64,000 nucleotides of DNA from Toxonevra muliebris (GCA_963691655.1 OY829329.1:50941279-51005278), one strand, 5' to 3'. Numbered from the stretch's first letter, positions 34,823-46,955 are shown. The notes: generated by a model from the letters alone, not told the origin. Program-made: numbers and translations.

Positions 34823-34879
34823 TCGGCAAAAATCTACCAAACCGATTTAGATAATTTCTCCTGTAATTGATCGATTAAA

Positions 34880-36945
34880 AAATGTTCATAAATTAAAGCA
34901 TGTCTATACTAAAGGGAAGTCTGCGGAAACAGCGCTACATGTACTAATTGAGGAAGTTGAGAAATCAGTTTCCAACAAAGAATATACGCTTGCAGTGTTT
35001 CTCGATATCGGGCGAGCTTTCAACAATATCTGGCCCGACGCTGTCGTGTTGATGCCTTAATAAATCTTAATCTTGATGTTAATCTGGTTAGATTTATAAG
35101 ACAACTACTTAAAACATGTATCATCAGCTCCTCTATTGGAAATGATAAAATCAAAAAGGTTGTCAATAGGGGGCACACCACACGGAGGTGTATTTTCACC
35201 TCTTATTTGGAATCTGGCGGTGAACACACTGCTAAACAGATTAGACCAAACCGACTGCAAAATAATAGCTTATGCAAATGACATTGGTATTGCAGTATCC
35301 GGCAAATACGTTGCTACTCTTTCAGAACGGTCTTAATGCCGTGAATTCGGTCTAAATGTTAATCCTGCCAAAACAGAGGTTATGCTTTTTACTAGAAAGT
35401 ACAAAATACCAACTTTTGCCCTACCCAAAATTAATGGTACCTCGCTTTGCCTTGGCAAGCACGTCAAATATTTAAGACTTCTTCTTAGTCCTAAACTTCA
35501 ATGGAAAGCTAACATAGCAGAGAGAGTACGGAAAGCCTCTTGCGCTCTCTACTGCTGTAAGAGGGCATTAGGAACAAGATGGGGTCTTCAACCTCGAGTC
35601 ACTTCCTTGCTCTATTCAGCAGTGGTCGAGCCTAATCTTCTTTATGGGTCCGTCTTCTGGTGGCCAGCTACTGCAAAGGCGGTCAACCCTAAACCACAGG
35701 ATAAGGTTAGAAGAACGGCAGCCATATTGATTACTGGGGCTCTCCGTACTACCTCCACAAAAGCTCTCTTCGCAATCCTTCATTGGTTGCCTATTTCATT
35801 TCTGGTTAAGCAACAAGCTAAGTGCTCTGCTGCCAGACTCAGTGCTCTAACTCGCTGGACCCGGTCAAACCTGGGCCATGCCAAGATTTTAATCCACGAT
35901 ACGTCCGTACCAACTAACGTAACGTACATTTGCTCTAACCCTAATTTAAACCACACGTTCTTCACCCATATCCTCAGTAGAGAGGAATGGGTTAATGACG
36001 AGGTGGTCACTGACAATTTAATTGACATCTATACAGATGGATCCAAATCGGAGGAAAGAGTCGGCTGTGGCATCTTCTCTAGTAAGTTAGATCTCAGACT
36101 CTCTTTCCGACTGCCTGACCATTGCAGCGTCTTTCAGGCGGAAGTAATGGCTGTCTATCAAGCGTCAAAGTGGCTTATTCGCAACGATCTGCATCTACAC
36201 GGACAGCCAAGCAGCAATCAAGTCCCTTGCCGGTGTTTTCACTACATCAAAGCTTGTTCTTGACTGCCGATCTTCACTCAACATTTTGTCGAGTCACTCG
36301 CTGGTCCACCTATATTGGGTACCTGGACATATGGATATTTCAGGTAACTGCAAAGCCGACGAGTTAGCAAAACAGGGCTCGCAGCTTACAGATATTTCAC
36401 CTTCCTGCACCATTGGTGTCCCTCTTACGTCTATTAAATTAGCCATTAAGCAAAACTACCTTGAGGAAGCAAAAAGATCCTGGGTAGCGGAGCACATCTG
36501 TGGTATTACCAGGCTAACATGGACCACTATGGACAATAGACGTACTAGACAGCTACTCAACCTAAGCAGAAACTCCATCGGCATTACGACTTAGGTGCTC
36601 ACGGGACACTGCATAATGCGGAGACATGCTGCAAGACTAGGACTACCATTCAATGACTTCTGCGGGGCTGCGGCTCTGAGGAGGAAGAAGAAACAGTCCT
36701 AGATTTCATGTGCAAATGCCCATCCCTGGCCAGGAGGAGACTAAAACTCTTGGGCTCACCTTCCTTCACTAGTCTGTCCGAGCTATCAACCATAAATATT
36801 AAGGACATAGCCAAATTCATTATGGTTCTCTAATCCGTAAATGTGGGAGTCGCGCCGTACTGTGGTATCACAATGAGCCTAAATGTGCTTAAGTATGCTT
36901 TCAAGCAGAAGGCTGCCACTCCAACCTAGCCTTATGGTAATGCCC
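34880..36945 (+). mobile_element. 5'-truncated LINE, possible SINE partner
   Basis: A non-LTR retrotransposon fragment running from the reverse-transcriptase fingers to the 3' end. The 3' untranslated part contains GTGGTATCACAATG (36862-36875) and GCCACTCCAACCTA (36915-36928). Both occur in the same order in the tail of the SINE at 46434-46740. No poly-A tail or clear target duplication is visible. Confidence 0.87.
34894..36831 (+). pseudogene. LINE ORF2: reverse transcriptase and RNase H
   Basis: In order it shows VYTKGKSAETALH; the RT motif FLDIGRAFNN with the first catalytic Asp (about 35010); GTPHGGVFSPLIWN; and the active-site box reading YAND where YADD is expected, so one catalytic Asp is Asn. 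Then come NPAKTEVMLF, VKYLRLLLSPKLQWK and LYGSVFWWPAT. RNase H follows with IYTDGSK (about 36030), FQAEVMAVY, DSQAAIKSL and YWVPGHMDISGN...ADELAKQGS (about 36310-36370). The C-terminus has CGSEEEEETV...CKCP. Frameshifts near 35040, 35168 and 36200, plus stops (35334, 36592), make it dead. It fits the I/LOA-like group. Confidence 0.9.
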
Positions 36946-39180
36946 CTTAAAGATAACAAGGTAGAGTGTTGAAAACTAGAAAATTTAAATTACTGAAAAT
37001 TTTTTTAGTTGAAAACCCAGCAATGTTAAATTAGAATCTCCCTCTTCCCCTCCCTCCTTCAACCCTAACAAGTGCAAACTGAAAATTTGTGAGAATGAGG
37101 CCAAAAACATCTTGACAAAAAACTACCGCACCGATTTTGTTCATTTTTCCATAACAATATAAGGCATAAAGATTTTAAACTAAATATTATATCTTGTAGT
37201 TAACGAGTTATAGTGTTGAAGGTTTAAAAATTTGTTTTACACAACAATTTTTTATATTCAACGGTTTTAAATTTTTAAAATTCCTACAAAAAAAAAACTG
37301 TTTTATTAATATTTTTGCACAAGTCTAACATAAATCATGCGTGTCTTAGTGCGTATGTGCATATATAAGTGAAAAGTGTATGCGCATTAGCGCATGGAAT
37401 CTCAAATGTTTTCCCTTCAAAAATACACACTTACATTCATACCTACAGCCATAGATATAGAATTGAAGACACGGACACTTGTTTGTAGTATATGCTGTGT
37501 GGCAGTTGTATTTCGTAGCCCATGGCAAATTGTTTAGCATATGCTAAGTAAAGCAAAACAAAATAAAAAATATTTACTTGAAACAATTCATTTTTAGTGC
37601 ATAATTTTTCATTTGCGAGTAGGTAAAAAAGTGAAAATAGAAATAAATTTTAATATTTATTTATTATTTATTTCTAGCAAATTTTCTACGCTTTATTTGC
37701 GTATGCAGTAGAGGGAAACAAACATGTTTGAAATCTCATAGTTTAGAGGGTCCAATGAAGAAAGAGGGGGGGGGGGGTATGCAGCGTGTACATTTCACAT
37801 TTACATAAGTACATAGTTGACTTGAGGATGTAAAAATGTAGCCAAGTGAAACGCATGAATTCAAATGCTACATTGCGTAGGATTTTGTACTTGCTGGCTT
37901 TTCTTTTTTTTTCTCTTCTGTTTTTTTTTTTCTATCTCATTTCTGGCTCTTGGTTAAAAAAAATTATTTGTTATTTTTTTATTTACATAGAAATATCTAT
38001 AAAAAATTGTTATTATTTATAAAAATTTTAATGCTGCTTTAAGGCAACTCAACTCCACACAAACACACATCAACTTCAATGCAGCTCAACTCAAGCCAAG
38101 CATATAGTGAAAAGTAATTAAAATGTGTTCAGAGATGTAAGTATGTGTAGAAATTTTTGTGCACACTACTGTATGTGTATGTGTGAAACCTACACATATT
38201 TCTGATGCATATTTTATTTAATATCAAGTATTTTTGTATTTTTTTTTTTTTTTAATTTCAAATGAAATATCAAGTTAGCAGCAGCAATGAATGCAATTTT
38301 TAATAAATAAAGTGAAAATAATAAAAAAAAAATAATATTTTTAATAGAAATTGTAATTAATATTTGTGTTTATGTTTCGTTTTAATGAAAAATGGAAAAA
38401 TTTTATGTGTAGTCGTACATTTATTTTAGTTGTAATTGAAGTATTGTATTTGTGTATGTAACCAAAAAAGTGAAATATGTTTTAATTTTCCTATTACGAA
38501 TTTTTCAATTGAAACCATTGGAAATTTATTTATAGCTGGAGATTGCATTTTGCGAAGAAAGATTTGTATTTATTTTCGTTTTTATTAATTCTGCGTAAAT
38601 GAACATACTTTTTGTTACATCGTCAATGAACTGGGTGAGTAGCAATAAATCCATTGAAATAAAACTAGATTTTTTTTAAGGTTTTTTCCTAATACTTCTT
38701 AAATATATATTTTTTTGAAAATGGTAAGATCAAAAGCTGAATAGTGTGAGCATGAAAGCAGCTCCATGTTCATTGACGCCGGGTTAAGTCACTAATAAAA
38801 ATTGACAACCTTCTAAACTCCTCAACAATTTGAGATAATTTGGGGCATTTATGTTGAGAACCAGGCGCGTTTGCAGAAAAAAGTTTTTATGACAAAATCT
38901 CGTTTTTGGTAATTCATATTTTTATTATTATCTGAATATGGCGTAAAGGAAGTAATTATAAAAAAAAACATTTTTTGTGTCAAGTGTTTTAAAGGGTAAT
39001 GGGGGACAAAGATTTGGGTGGCAACCACTCAACTCTCACACAACCACCGCTAGTTATTCATAATAATATCTGTTGTTGGTTTCGGCTTCGAATCATTATT
39101 TACTTAAAATCGATCCATAAATCCTGTCGCAAGTTTCTATTTTATGCCCTCTACCACTTTATTTTTCAATCTTTTAAAAA
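36946..39180. other. AT-rich non-coding DNA
   Basis: No gene seen. It contains a run of about 12 G at 37767-37778 and GT-rich words (38110-38200). The words AAACTACCGCACCGATTTTG near 37121 resemble words near 34840 and may mark a dispersed repeat. Confidence 0.5.
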
Positions 39181-39563
39181 TCTTTATATATAAAATCGCA
39201 GAGTTTTGTGTGTATGAAAGCGTGTAACTTCTGAACGACTTGACTGATTGATTCCCAGAATATATTTTCTTGGGCGAGAGGATGAAACATAGCTATCCAT
39301 AATGGCTTTTAGGAAAGTGGGCGTGGTGCCTCCCATACAATCCTAATAGTTTTTTGGGTATATCTCAAGAACCATTTATAGCACAGTAAAGAAATTTGGT
39401 ACAATAATGAGAATTGACAATACCATGCTACAACAAAAATATGGGTGGGATTGACAAAGGGGGTGTGGCACCTTCCATATAACCTGAATTCCCATTATGA
39501 GATATCTTAGGAGGCATTTATGGTACAGTACCAAAATTTAAATTCTTTCAGTTTGTTGGATTA
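39181..39563 (+). repeat. TE-like dispersed sequence (possibly Helitron-related)
   Basis: TATATATAAAATCGCAGAGT, GTGTAACTTCTGAACGACTTGACTGATT-type wording, and AAAGTGGGCGTGG resemble non-coding ends of insect rolling-circle or similar elements. No helicase or Rep coding sequence is present, and I cannot define either end. This is a weak, resemblance-based call. Confidence 0.25.
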
Positions 39564-39964
39564 GTGGGTGTGACATCACTACTATTTTCTACTACTAAAA
39601 AAATTATTTTTTTTTCTGCAAATTTTTCTTACTTTTTATTACTTTTTCAGCAAATATTTTCTACTTCTATTTTAGTACATTTTTCTACTACTTTTTTAAT
39701 ACATTTTTTCTTATTTTCTACTACTACTTTCTACTATTTTTACTACTTTTTTAAATTTCAACCACTCTTTATATTCCATTTTTACTATTTTTGTACTACT
39801 ATGTTTAACTATTTTTCTACTACTTTTTTTGCTACCTTTTTACTACTTCTTTACAACGATTTGTAATACTATTTTATTTTATTTTTCCTACTACCTTTTA
39901 TACTACTATTTTCTTCTAACTTTTTACTGCTACTTTCTACTACTTTTTCCATTCCTTTTTCTAC
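39564..39964 (+). repeat. T-rich (CTACTTTTT)-type low-complexity repeat
   Basis: Degenerate words such as TTTCTACTACTTTTTT repeat up to the edge of the mariner at 39967. The phenylalanine/tyrosine-rich frame across it is not a gene. Confidence 0.7.
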
Positions 39965-39966
39965 TA

Positions 39967-41207
39967 TTGGGAGTATTTTTTTCATAATTTGGACATTTAT
40001 TGTGAAAAAGTGGTTACAAATTTATTCTTTAAAGTATTGTTCATCGTTAGCCACAACCTTTTCCCATCTTTCTGGTAGCATACGGATTCCGCGTCGAAAG
40101 AACTCCTCATCTTTTGAGGCTGTCCACGAATCGACCCATTTTTTGAGTTCCTCGAAAGAACGGAAGTGCTGTTCAGCCAGGCCATGTGTCATCGATCGGA
40201 ACAAGTGGTAATCAGAAGAAGCAATGTCTGGAGAATACGGCGGATGGGGTAGCACTTCCCATTTTAGCGTTTCCAAGTATGTTTTTACTTGCCTTGCAAC
40301 ATGCGGCTGAGCATTGTCGTGTTGAAGAATAACTTCGTCGTGTCTGTTCTTATATTCTGGCCACTTATCCTTTAATGCTCGACTCAAACGCATCAATCGT
40401 AGTCGGTAGCGGTCGCCAGTGATCGTTTCATTCGGTTTCAACAGCTCATAATACACGACACCTTTCATATCCCACCAAATACACAGCATGAGCTTGGGTC
40501 CATGGATGTTCGGCTTTGCCGTTGATGCTGATGCATGTCTGGGCGGTCCCCATGATTTTTTACGCTTTGGGTTATCGTAACGTATCCACTTTTCATCGCC
40601 AGTCACAATACGATGCAGAAAACCCTTTATTTTCTGTCGTTCAATCAGCAGTTCTCATGTGAAAAATCGTCGTTCGACGTCTCTCGGCTTCAATTCGTAC
40701 GGCACCCAATTTCCTTGCTTTTGAATCATTCCCAATGCTTTTAATCGTTTAGAAATGGTTGATTGATCAACTTCTAAAGATTCTGCAAGTTCTTGTTGCG
40801 TTTGACATGAATCTTCTTCGAGTAATGCCTTCAATTCTTCATCTTCGAACTTTTTCGGGCCGCCTGAACGTTCCCTGTCTTCAACATCAAAATCATCACT
40901 TTTGAAACGGGCATACCACACCTGTCACATTCTAACGTCTATAGCACAGTCAGGATAAGCTTCAGTGAGTAAACGATGTGCTTCAGTTGCGTTTTTCTTT
41001 AAAATGAAGAAAAGCAAATTAAAACTTCCCGCAAATGTTGTTTGGTTGGCACGAAATTCGACATTTTCAGCTATAGTAAAAACTTTTGTAAAATTATGAA
41101 AATTATTTGACAGATCAATTCTTATAGTATTTTTGGCGCTCTTCGAGATAGAATAGCTGTCAATGTCAAAAATATGCCGCGTATGATAGATATGAAGTTA
41201 GTCACAA
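39967..41207 (-). mobile_element. mariner (DD34D), near full length, ends damaged
   Basis: Same family as the 6588-7301 element and far longer. The left end keeps TTGGGAGTA after TA (39965-39966) but lacks about 18 bases of the inverted repeat seen in the other copy. At the right, homology stops at GTTAGTCACAA and the terminal repeat is missing. It is therefore immobile even with transposase supplied. Confidence 0.88.
40022..41064 (-). pseudogene. mariner transposase with frameshift and stops
   Basis: Starts MSNFVPTKQHLREVL (41064). A one-base change near 41010 shifts the frame within the first helix-turn-helix. A stop replaces Trp in the RMWQVWYARF region (about 40922), and another replaces Cys after ERRFFT (about 40652). 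From MTGDEKWIRYDN (first catalytic Asp) to the end the frame is open. It contains HDNAQPH and PDIASSDYH (34 residues between aspartates) and ERWEKVVA. Near-full length with three lesions. The WVPYELKPRDVERR linker and overall sequence resemble mauritiana-type mariners. Confidence 0.92.
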
Positions 41208-41619
41208 AATAATGCACTAAATTATTACTAACCGGAAATTTTGTTTACCAGTTATGTTTATATCTTTTATAAGCATGAGAATATGAAAATCAAAAAATTG
41301 GAGAAAAGGAGTTATCCAGTGGTTGTCTACAGCTTCATAGCAATATTTTTTTAACCTTTAATAAATGACAAACAAATCAATGTAGAAGCAAGAAATTCGG
41401 TGTCATGATTGTGGAAGACCCAAGTAACCATAATTTCACAACAAAAGGTTGCTCTCAAGCCCCATTATAATTCGGGCGTCAAAGGGTTAAACAAAAACCT
41501 ACCGAAAACGATGTTTTTTGGAATAACTGTTTATAAGTATAATAGGTGATTAGTTACATGGATCTGAAACAGCGGCTGTCTGAGTACTAATGTTGAGTAC
41601 TACTCGTTTTTGCTTAATT
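41208..41619. other. non-coding spacer
   Basis: No gene or repeat recognised; AT-rich. Confidence 0.5.
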
Positions 41620-41885
41620 CTGCCCATTTACACTAAGTTTAATACCATTATGATAAACTTTTTTCATTTATACCAAAGTTTGTCTAATTATTTCCATTCA
41701 CACTAAGTTTTGGCTATTAATTCGCCTAATTCATATTGAATTGTATCCACTAATTTACATTAAACTTTTTTCATTTCGTGTATATTTTATCCATTTATAC
41801 TAAATTTCGTCCATTTCTGCCAAAATTTTGTACACTTATTCAAAAAATTTGTCCCTTAATGCTAAATTTTATCTATCTTAACATC
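41620..41885 (+). repeat. ~20-bp degenerate repeat (TTGTCCATTTATACTAAATT)
   Basis: Units such as TGCCCATTTACACTAAGTTT, TATCCATTTATACTAAATTT and CGTCCATTTCTGCCAAAATT follow one another. The reverse-complement unit recurs at 43895-43985 and at 34787-34822. Confidence 0.65.
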
Positions 41886-43894
41886 ATTTCTTTTCACTAT
41901 GACTTAGTGCAAGTATGAGAAAGTTCATATAATTACATTATGGTATAATTTTAATAATTTAGAAATTGGTAAAATAATTTACAATAGATAATTTCACTTC
42001 AAAAAATATTAAAAAAAAATCCATTTCGATTCAATTCAAAGCAAATAATAAAATTTAGTTCAAATCAATTTATGAAAAAATGAAAATTCAATCCACTTCA
42101 AACCTATAACAACGACATACATCACCCACTTCACTTGCATCTCATGCCTGCATTCATGCAGACACTGCACTTGCCCTACTTCTCATTTCTTATTATTATT
42201 ACTACTACTTCTTCTACTACTTTGTATTATTACCTATCTACTCCTACTATTTTTTTACTACTCTTATATGTTTCACTTGAAATTACTACATAAAATTCAT
42301 AGCTGCATATAAGTACTAAGATTACTGAAACAAGCTAAAAAACATAAAAAATAAAAATAAGAAAATCTTAAGGCAAAATGCTGACCTAGGAGCACCGAAA
42401 AAAGAAAAACTATATATATAAAAATTGTAACACTTTTCTGCTTCAATGTAGCTAGTTACTTTCGCATACAATACAAAAGTAAGAAAAATAGACAATAAAA
42501 GAAAAGAAAGAATGAATGAAGTTGACTAACAATATAATACAAATTTCAAATGTATACTTGACTATAGAAAATTCCCCAAAGGGCGCTCAAGTGAGGCTCA
42601 CATGCGCTTCTCTGCTCTGTATTGCAGCACATTGAGTGTGTGTCTCAGTAAGCAATATTGCAACAGTAACAACAACATTTGTTCTATGAACAAAAGCATA
42701 TAAAAAACACAGATAAGATTTATGCTTTTCAACTTCTTTTTTTTTTTTTTTTTTTTTGCAGCATAAGCAGCAGCAACCAAGAGGAAAAAATACTCCCAAG
42801 GGTAACATTACCCTTTTTTTTTTTGCATTGCAGCATTCGCGAACAGCGAGTGTTTCAAATGTTGCAACTTAATAGTTACATGATTGTATGAATTCATCTG
42901 TCTGCTCTTTCGTTCGTTCGTTTATACGTTAGCTTTAGCTCTATTTAATTTTTATGATTGCTGCTTTTTTTTGTTTTTTTTGTTTTGTTTTTTGTTTGAA
43001 ATTTTAGCTTTCATTTCAACCACCACCAACAACCAGCGTAATATCAAGCACAATGACCACCCACCACCACACGATACAAAAATCACCCGCATGTCACTTG
43101 CAATGCTGCATCTTTGTAACACAAATGATGACCTTAAGGCAGGCAGGGTGGCAAAAGTTAAACATACTTACTACTTGCAGCATACTTACCATTGACAAGC
43201 AGTTATTACTTCAACCTTACCTCACTCGGCTCGTATTCGAAGAAGTTGATATATGAAGAAGAGTTGAGCTGAGTTACAAATGCGTAAATGGTTAAAAGTA
43301 TGAAATTGCAACGATTTATTTGATTGCGTGTCGCACTTGCCGCATGTCAGCGTGTGTTAAATGTTTTCACGTGCGTACATGCAACATTTTTATATGTGCT
43401 CGTATTTAGTTATATATATATATATATATATCTAAAAGATACTATTTTACATTGCGTGCTGCATGCCGCTTACATTTCGTTACGTTTACGAGCTATATAC
43501 ATATGTAGTAAATATATATGCTGAATGCTCTCCTTATCTTTTTGAAAAGGCGTTTAATAAGCATTTAAGACATAATTTAAAAAAAAAAAAAAAGCGTTTT
43601 GAATTTGAACACGTGAGATTATTTTTCAAAATAAAAATTGTGTTTAATTTTTTCGAAGGCGAGAAGAAATAAAGATTTATTTTTAATTTGAAATAAGATA
43701 ATCCAAATATAGACAACATTCAGAACAAAAAAGGAATTGCAAGTGTCTAGTTGGTGAAGAGATAGCGCTAATTAGAAATATAAAAAAATACCACTGAATG
43801 AAAGGCAGTAATTACAGCCGCTTTCAATTGGCTTAGTAAAATAAATATTAGAGATGAAAAGTATGAAACGAATTTAATATATATGAAAATACTT
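41886..43894. other. AT-rich non-coding DNA
   Basis: No gene seen. Contains triplet-like TACTAC words (42195-42250), poly-T (42737-42758), a (TA)n run (43411-43430) and poly-A (43579-43593). Confidence 0.55.
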
Positions 43895-43985
43895 AGCATA
43901 AATGATAAAAATTTAGTATGAATTCTCGAATCTTAGCATAAATGGACAAAATTCAATATGAATGCATAAAAAAATAGACAAAAAA
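43895..43985 (-). repeat. ATGGACAAAATT-type repeat, inverted copies
   Basis: GCATAAATGATAAAAATTTAG, then GCATAAATGGACAAAATTCA and related words, are reverse complements of the units at 41620-41885. The two blocks face each other about 2 kb apart. Confidence 0.55.
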
Positions 43986-44039
43986 CTACAGAGCCAATCT
44001 TTCAGTAACGGATCAAATACTACGATTAGAAAGTAAGAG

Positions 44040-44394
44040 GAATTTTTGAATAAAACTCAGATTTTTCATTCATTCATATGTCGCCTTGAAAATACTAAAC
44101 CTGCCCCCGGATACCATATACTTACTCCAACGATTTTTCCAGCATTTGGAGCATCAATTATATTAAATTTCTGGTATGTCTTTAAGAGCAGCCAGCGATT
44201 TCTCTTTTATCTTATCAATGGTATTAAAACAGTGTCCATGAAGTAGTTTTTTGAGTCAAGAGAAAGTCACATGGTGACAGATCAAGCGAATATGGGACTT
44301 GCAGAAAGATATTCGTCTGATTTTTTGCCAAAAATTGACGAATAACGATTGTCGTATGCGATGGAGTATTATCATGATGTAAAAACAGTGGACA
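44040..44394 (-). pseudogene. mariner transposase relic (DD34D), C-terminal part
   Basis: Reading the minus strand from 44394 gives LFLHHDNTPSHTTIVIRQFL through VPYSLDLSPCDF, with 34 residues between the two aspartates. After a frameshift come ALKDIPEI and CWKNRWSKYMVSGG near the C-terminus. Several stops and shifts make it a relic. It belongs to a different subfamily from the 6.6- and 40-kb mariners. Its N-terminal side is separated by the hAT-like insertion; a short continuation may lie at 46336-46400. Confidence 0.8.
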
Positions 44395-44402
44395 GATGTC
44401 AG

Positions 44403-46327
44403 CAGTGGCGGTTCTAGGATTTGGGTTTGAAGGGGAGGGGGGCTGATTTTACTAAATTAAAAGATAAATATCAGGCTCACTATCAACCAAAACCCAGACC
44501 TAGACCAAAAACTAGTGCAAAAATTTTATCAAATACAAGTCAAAAATTATCAAAAAAGATAACTGGAACAAAACTGAGACCAAAATTCAAACTAAAATCG
44601 GATAGAAATTTAGGCGGGAATTTCGAACAAATTTCAAACTAAAATTCATACACTTTTTTCAGATCGAAGTTCAAACCAAGAAAAGAACCAAATTCAGATC
44701 AAAAATCTAGATCAAAATGAGACCAAATTTAGATCAAAATCTTGATTATGACTTTTCTGATGGATTTATATTGTTAAGTGACCAATTTTGAGAAAACAAT
44801 TTGAAGAAAATTTTAATTTCCTTTGAGAAAAAATTTTGATGAAACAATTTGATACATCTCTATTTTTTCAGTAATTTTTGGTCAAAACAAAAACCCGAAA
44901 AAAAATTAAATTAAGATAACAGTTGATTTGGAAAGTACTTTAAATGAATTTTTAAAATATATATTCATATCACCGATCATCGATATCACTATTAATATCG
45001 GCCTGGTGGTGAGCACTTCATTTTTATGAAAAATTAAATGCGTTCTTTAAGCTTGTTACTTAAAATGTAAATATATCTTCATTTGACCAAAAAACCAATA
45101 CATTTTAAATTTCAATGAGATTCGTACACACTTTCGGATACCGGGCAACAACCGGTTAAAAAGAAACAATGTTCAGACCACGAATCGGACCGAAATTCCA
45201 ACAAAAACCGATCAAATTCAGGTCAAAACTCAGACTAAAAATCAAAAATTCAGACCGATTCAAATCCAAAATCAGTTTTAAGATTCATTCCAAAATTCAA
45301 AAAAAAAAAAATTTAGACCACAACTCAGACCAATAGTAAGACAAAACTTTAGGCCAAAAGGACAACAAATACCGAACGAAAGTAATCAAAAACTACTGGG
45401 AATATCTGAAAAAAATTTACACCAAAAAATTTTAACTTAAATTAAATAAAACTAGACCAAAACTCCAGACGAATTCAGAACTAGAAAGTCAGACCAAAAA
45501 CTAGTGGGAATATCTGAAAAAAATGTACATCAAAAAATTTTAACTTAAATTAAAAAAAAACTACACCAAAATTCCAGACGAATTCAGATCAAATTTTAAA
45601 GCAAAATTCAGACCGATTTCGGACCGAAATTCAAACCAAAATAATATCAAAATCAAGCCAATTCAGACGAAAATATTAACCACAGCTTAAACTAAGAGTT
45701 AGATTAAAACTGAGGCCAAAAAGACTCCAATTACAAATTAAAAGCAAACCAAAATTTAGACCAGAAATCAGATCAAACGCTGGTCTGCTGGAAAGCAAAT
45801 CAAAATTAAGACCAAATATGGATTAAAACTCAAACCAAATTCAAACTAAAATAAAACAAAATTCTGGCTTACAATCACACTAGAATTTAGATCAAAAACG
45901 GGCAAAAACGGAAAACTTAAACCTATAGCAGACTAAAAAAACTAGACCATTATCAAGTAAAACATTTATAAGCTGGCGTTGAAATTGTAGATTTAATGTA
46001 GTCTAAATGTATTTAATAACCAGTTGCACTGTAATGTGCATCTTATTGGCACGCATGGCATGGTAGCGTATCAAAATTGATTCAAATATCCGACCCTATT
46101 TTAATATTTATATTAAATTACTATTAAATATAAAAATATAATATAAAATAATATTTTAAATCCTTAAGTTTTTCGTTTGTTAAAAGTACCTTTCACTGCT
46201 GATGGCTTTTTTTTTTTTTGGAAAAATCTAAATATTTTTGATTCCTCAAAAATTACTGTTTACTATAAGATTATCGGGTTCTGGGGGGGCTTCAGTCCCT
46301 ATAGCGCCCTCACTGGATACGCTACAG
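44403..46327. mobile_element. hAT-like non-autonomous element with minisatellite
   Basis: Perfect 8-bp direct repeats GATGTCAG (44395-44402 and 46328-46335) flank ends CAGTGGCGGTTCTAG and (reverse complement) CTGTAGCGTATCCAG, an imperfect inverted repeat. Both ends have nearby G-rich runs. The 1925-bp interior has no transposase; most of it is a degenerate minisatellite. It inserted into a mariner transposase relic. Confidence 0.72.
44465..45960 (+). repeat. ~12-bp degenerate minisatellite (TTCAGACCAAAA)
   Basis: Diverged units such as TTCAGATCAAAA, TCAGACCAAAAA and TTCAAACTAAAA fill most of the hAT-like element. A longer block (AGTGGGAATATCTGAAAAAA through TTTTAACTTAAATTAAA) is duplicated at about 45395-45450 and 45500-45560, showing local higher-order duplication. 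Confidence 0.65.
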
Positions 46328-46433
46328 GATGTCAGGGAAAGTTGCGCCAACCCATAAAAAAAAATTCAAATCGATACGATTAAGGCGTGATTTTTGATTT
46401 CAAAATTCCTTTTACTTTTTGATCATAGTAGTA

Positions 46434-46740
46434 GGTTAGGTTGGAGTGGCTGTCGAGAGACACACTTAGGCCTGAACGACCCATTGTGATACCACATAGT
46501 TGGACCTACAGTTTAACGCCGATTCCGAACGGCGGTGTGGCAATTTTTTATCGGCTTGGTGGTTTTGCCATTACCAACCAATGCGTGTCTTGTACACTAT
46601 CTTATAATTCTCATACAATTCATATTGATAGTGAATATAAGAAAGATATGAAAATTAACCACCAGACGAAGACGGGAATCGAACCCGAACCTCCCAGATG
46701 AAAGTCTAGTGAACTATCCACTAAACTATCGAGGTCGTCT
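46434..46740 (-). mobile_element. complete tRNA-Glu-derived SINE with LINE-like tail
   Basis: A 307-bp insertion bounded by a perfect 13-bp duplication GATCATAGTAGTA (46421-46433 and 46741-46753). On the minus strand it begins with a tRNA-like head (A box TAGTTTAGTGGATAGT, anticodon-loop-like CTTTCAT, B box GGGTTCGATTCCC). A ~170-bp body follows, ending CTGTAGGTCCAAC. The tail GTGGTATCACAATG ... GCCACTCCAACCTAACC shares two 14-base blocks with the 3' end of the LINE at 34880-36945. RNA polymerase III would transcribe it from the internal boxes, and a LINE reverse transcriptase would mobilise it. Confidence 0.93.
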
Positions 46741-46753
46741 GATCATAGTAGTA

Positions 46754-46955
46754 TGTGTGTGCGAAATTTATTTCACCTTTTCTATACCTAAAAAAATCAT
46801 CATAAAATCTTCAACTTCTCCTTTTTTTAAATATTTTTTAGCGCATTGCTTAAAGCTTTTTATGACTATCTAGTTATTTTTATGTTGAATGATTTTTGTT
46901 TCACCAAATTTTTCTCCAAACATTTTTGATAAAAAACACTTCAGTAGCACCCTTT
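46754..46955. other. non-coding spacer
   Basis: AT-rich; nothing recognised. Confidence 0.5.

Noticed and set aside
39181..39563. Definite Helitron
   Set aside because: Only general wording resemblance; no Rep/helicase sequence and no defined 5' or 3' end, so kept as a low-confidence repeat.
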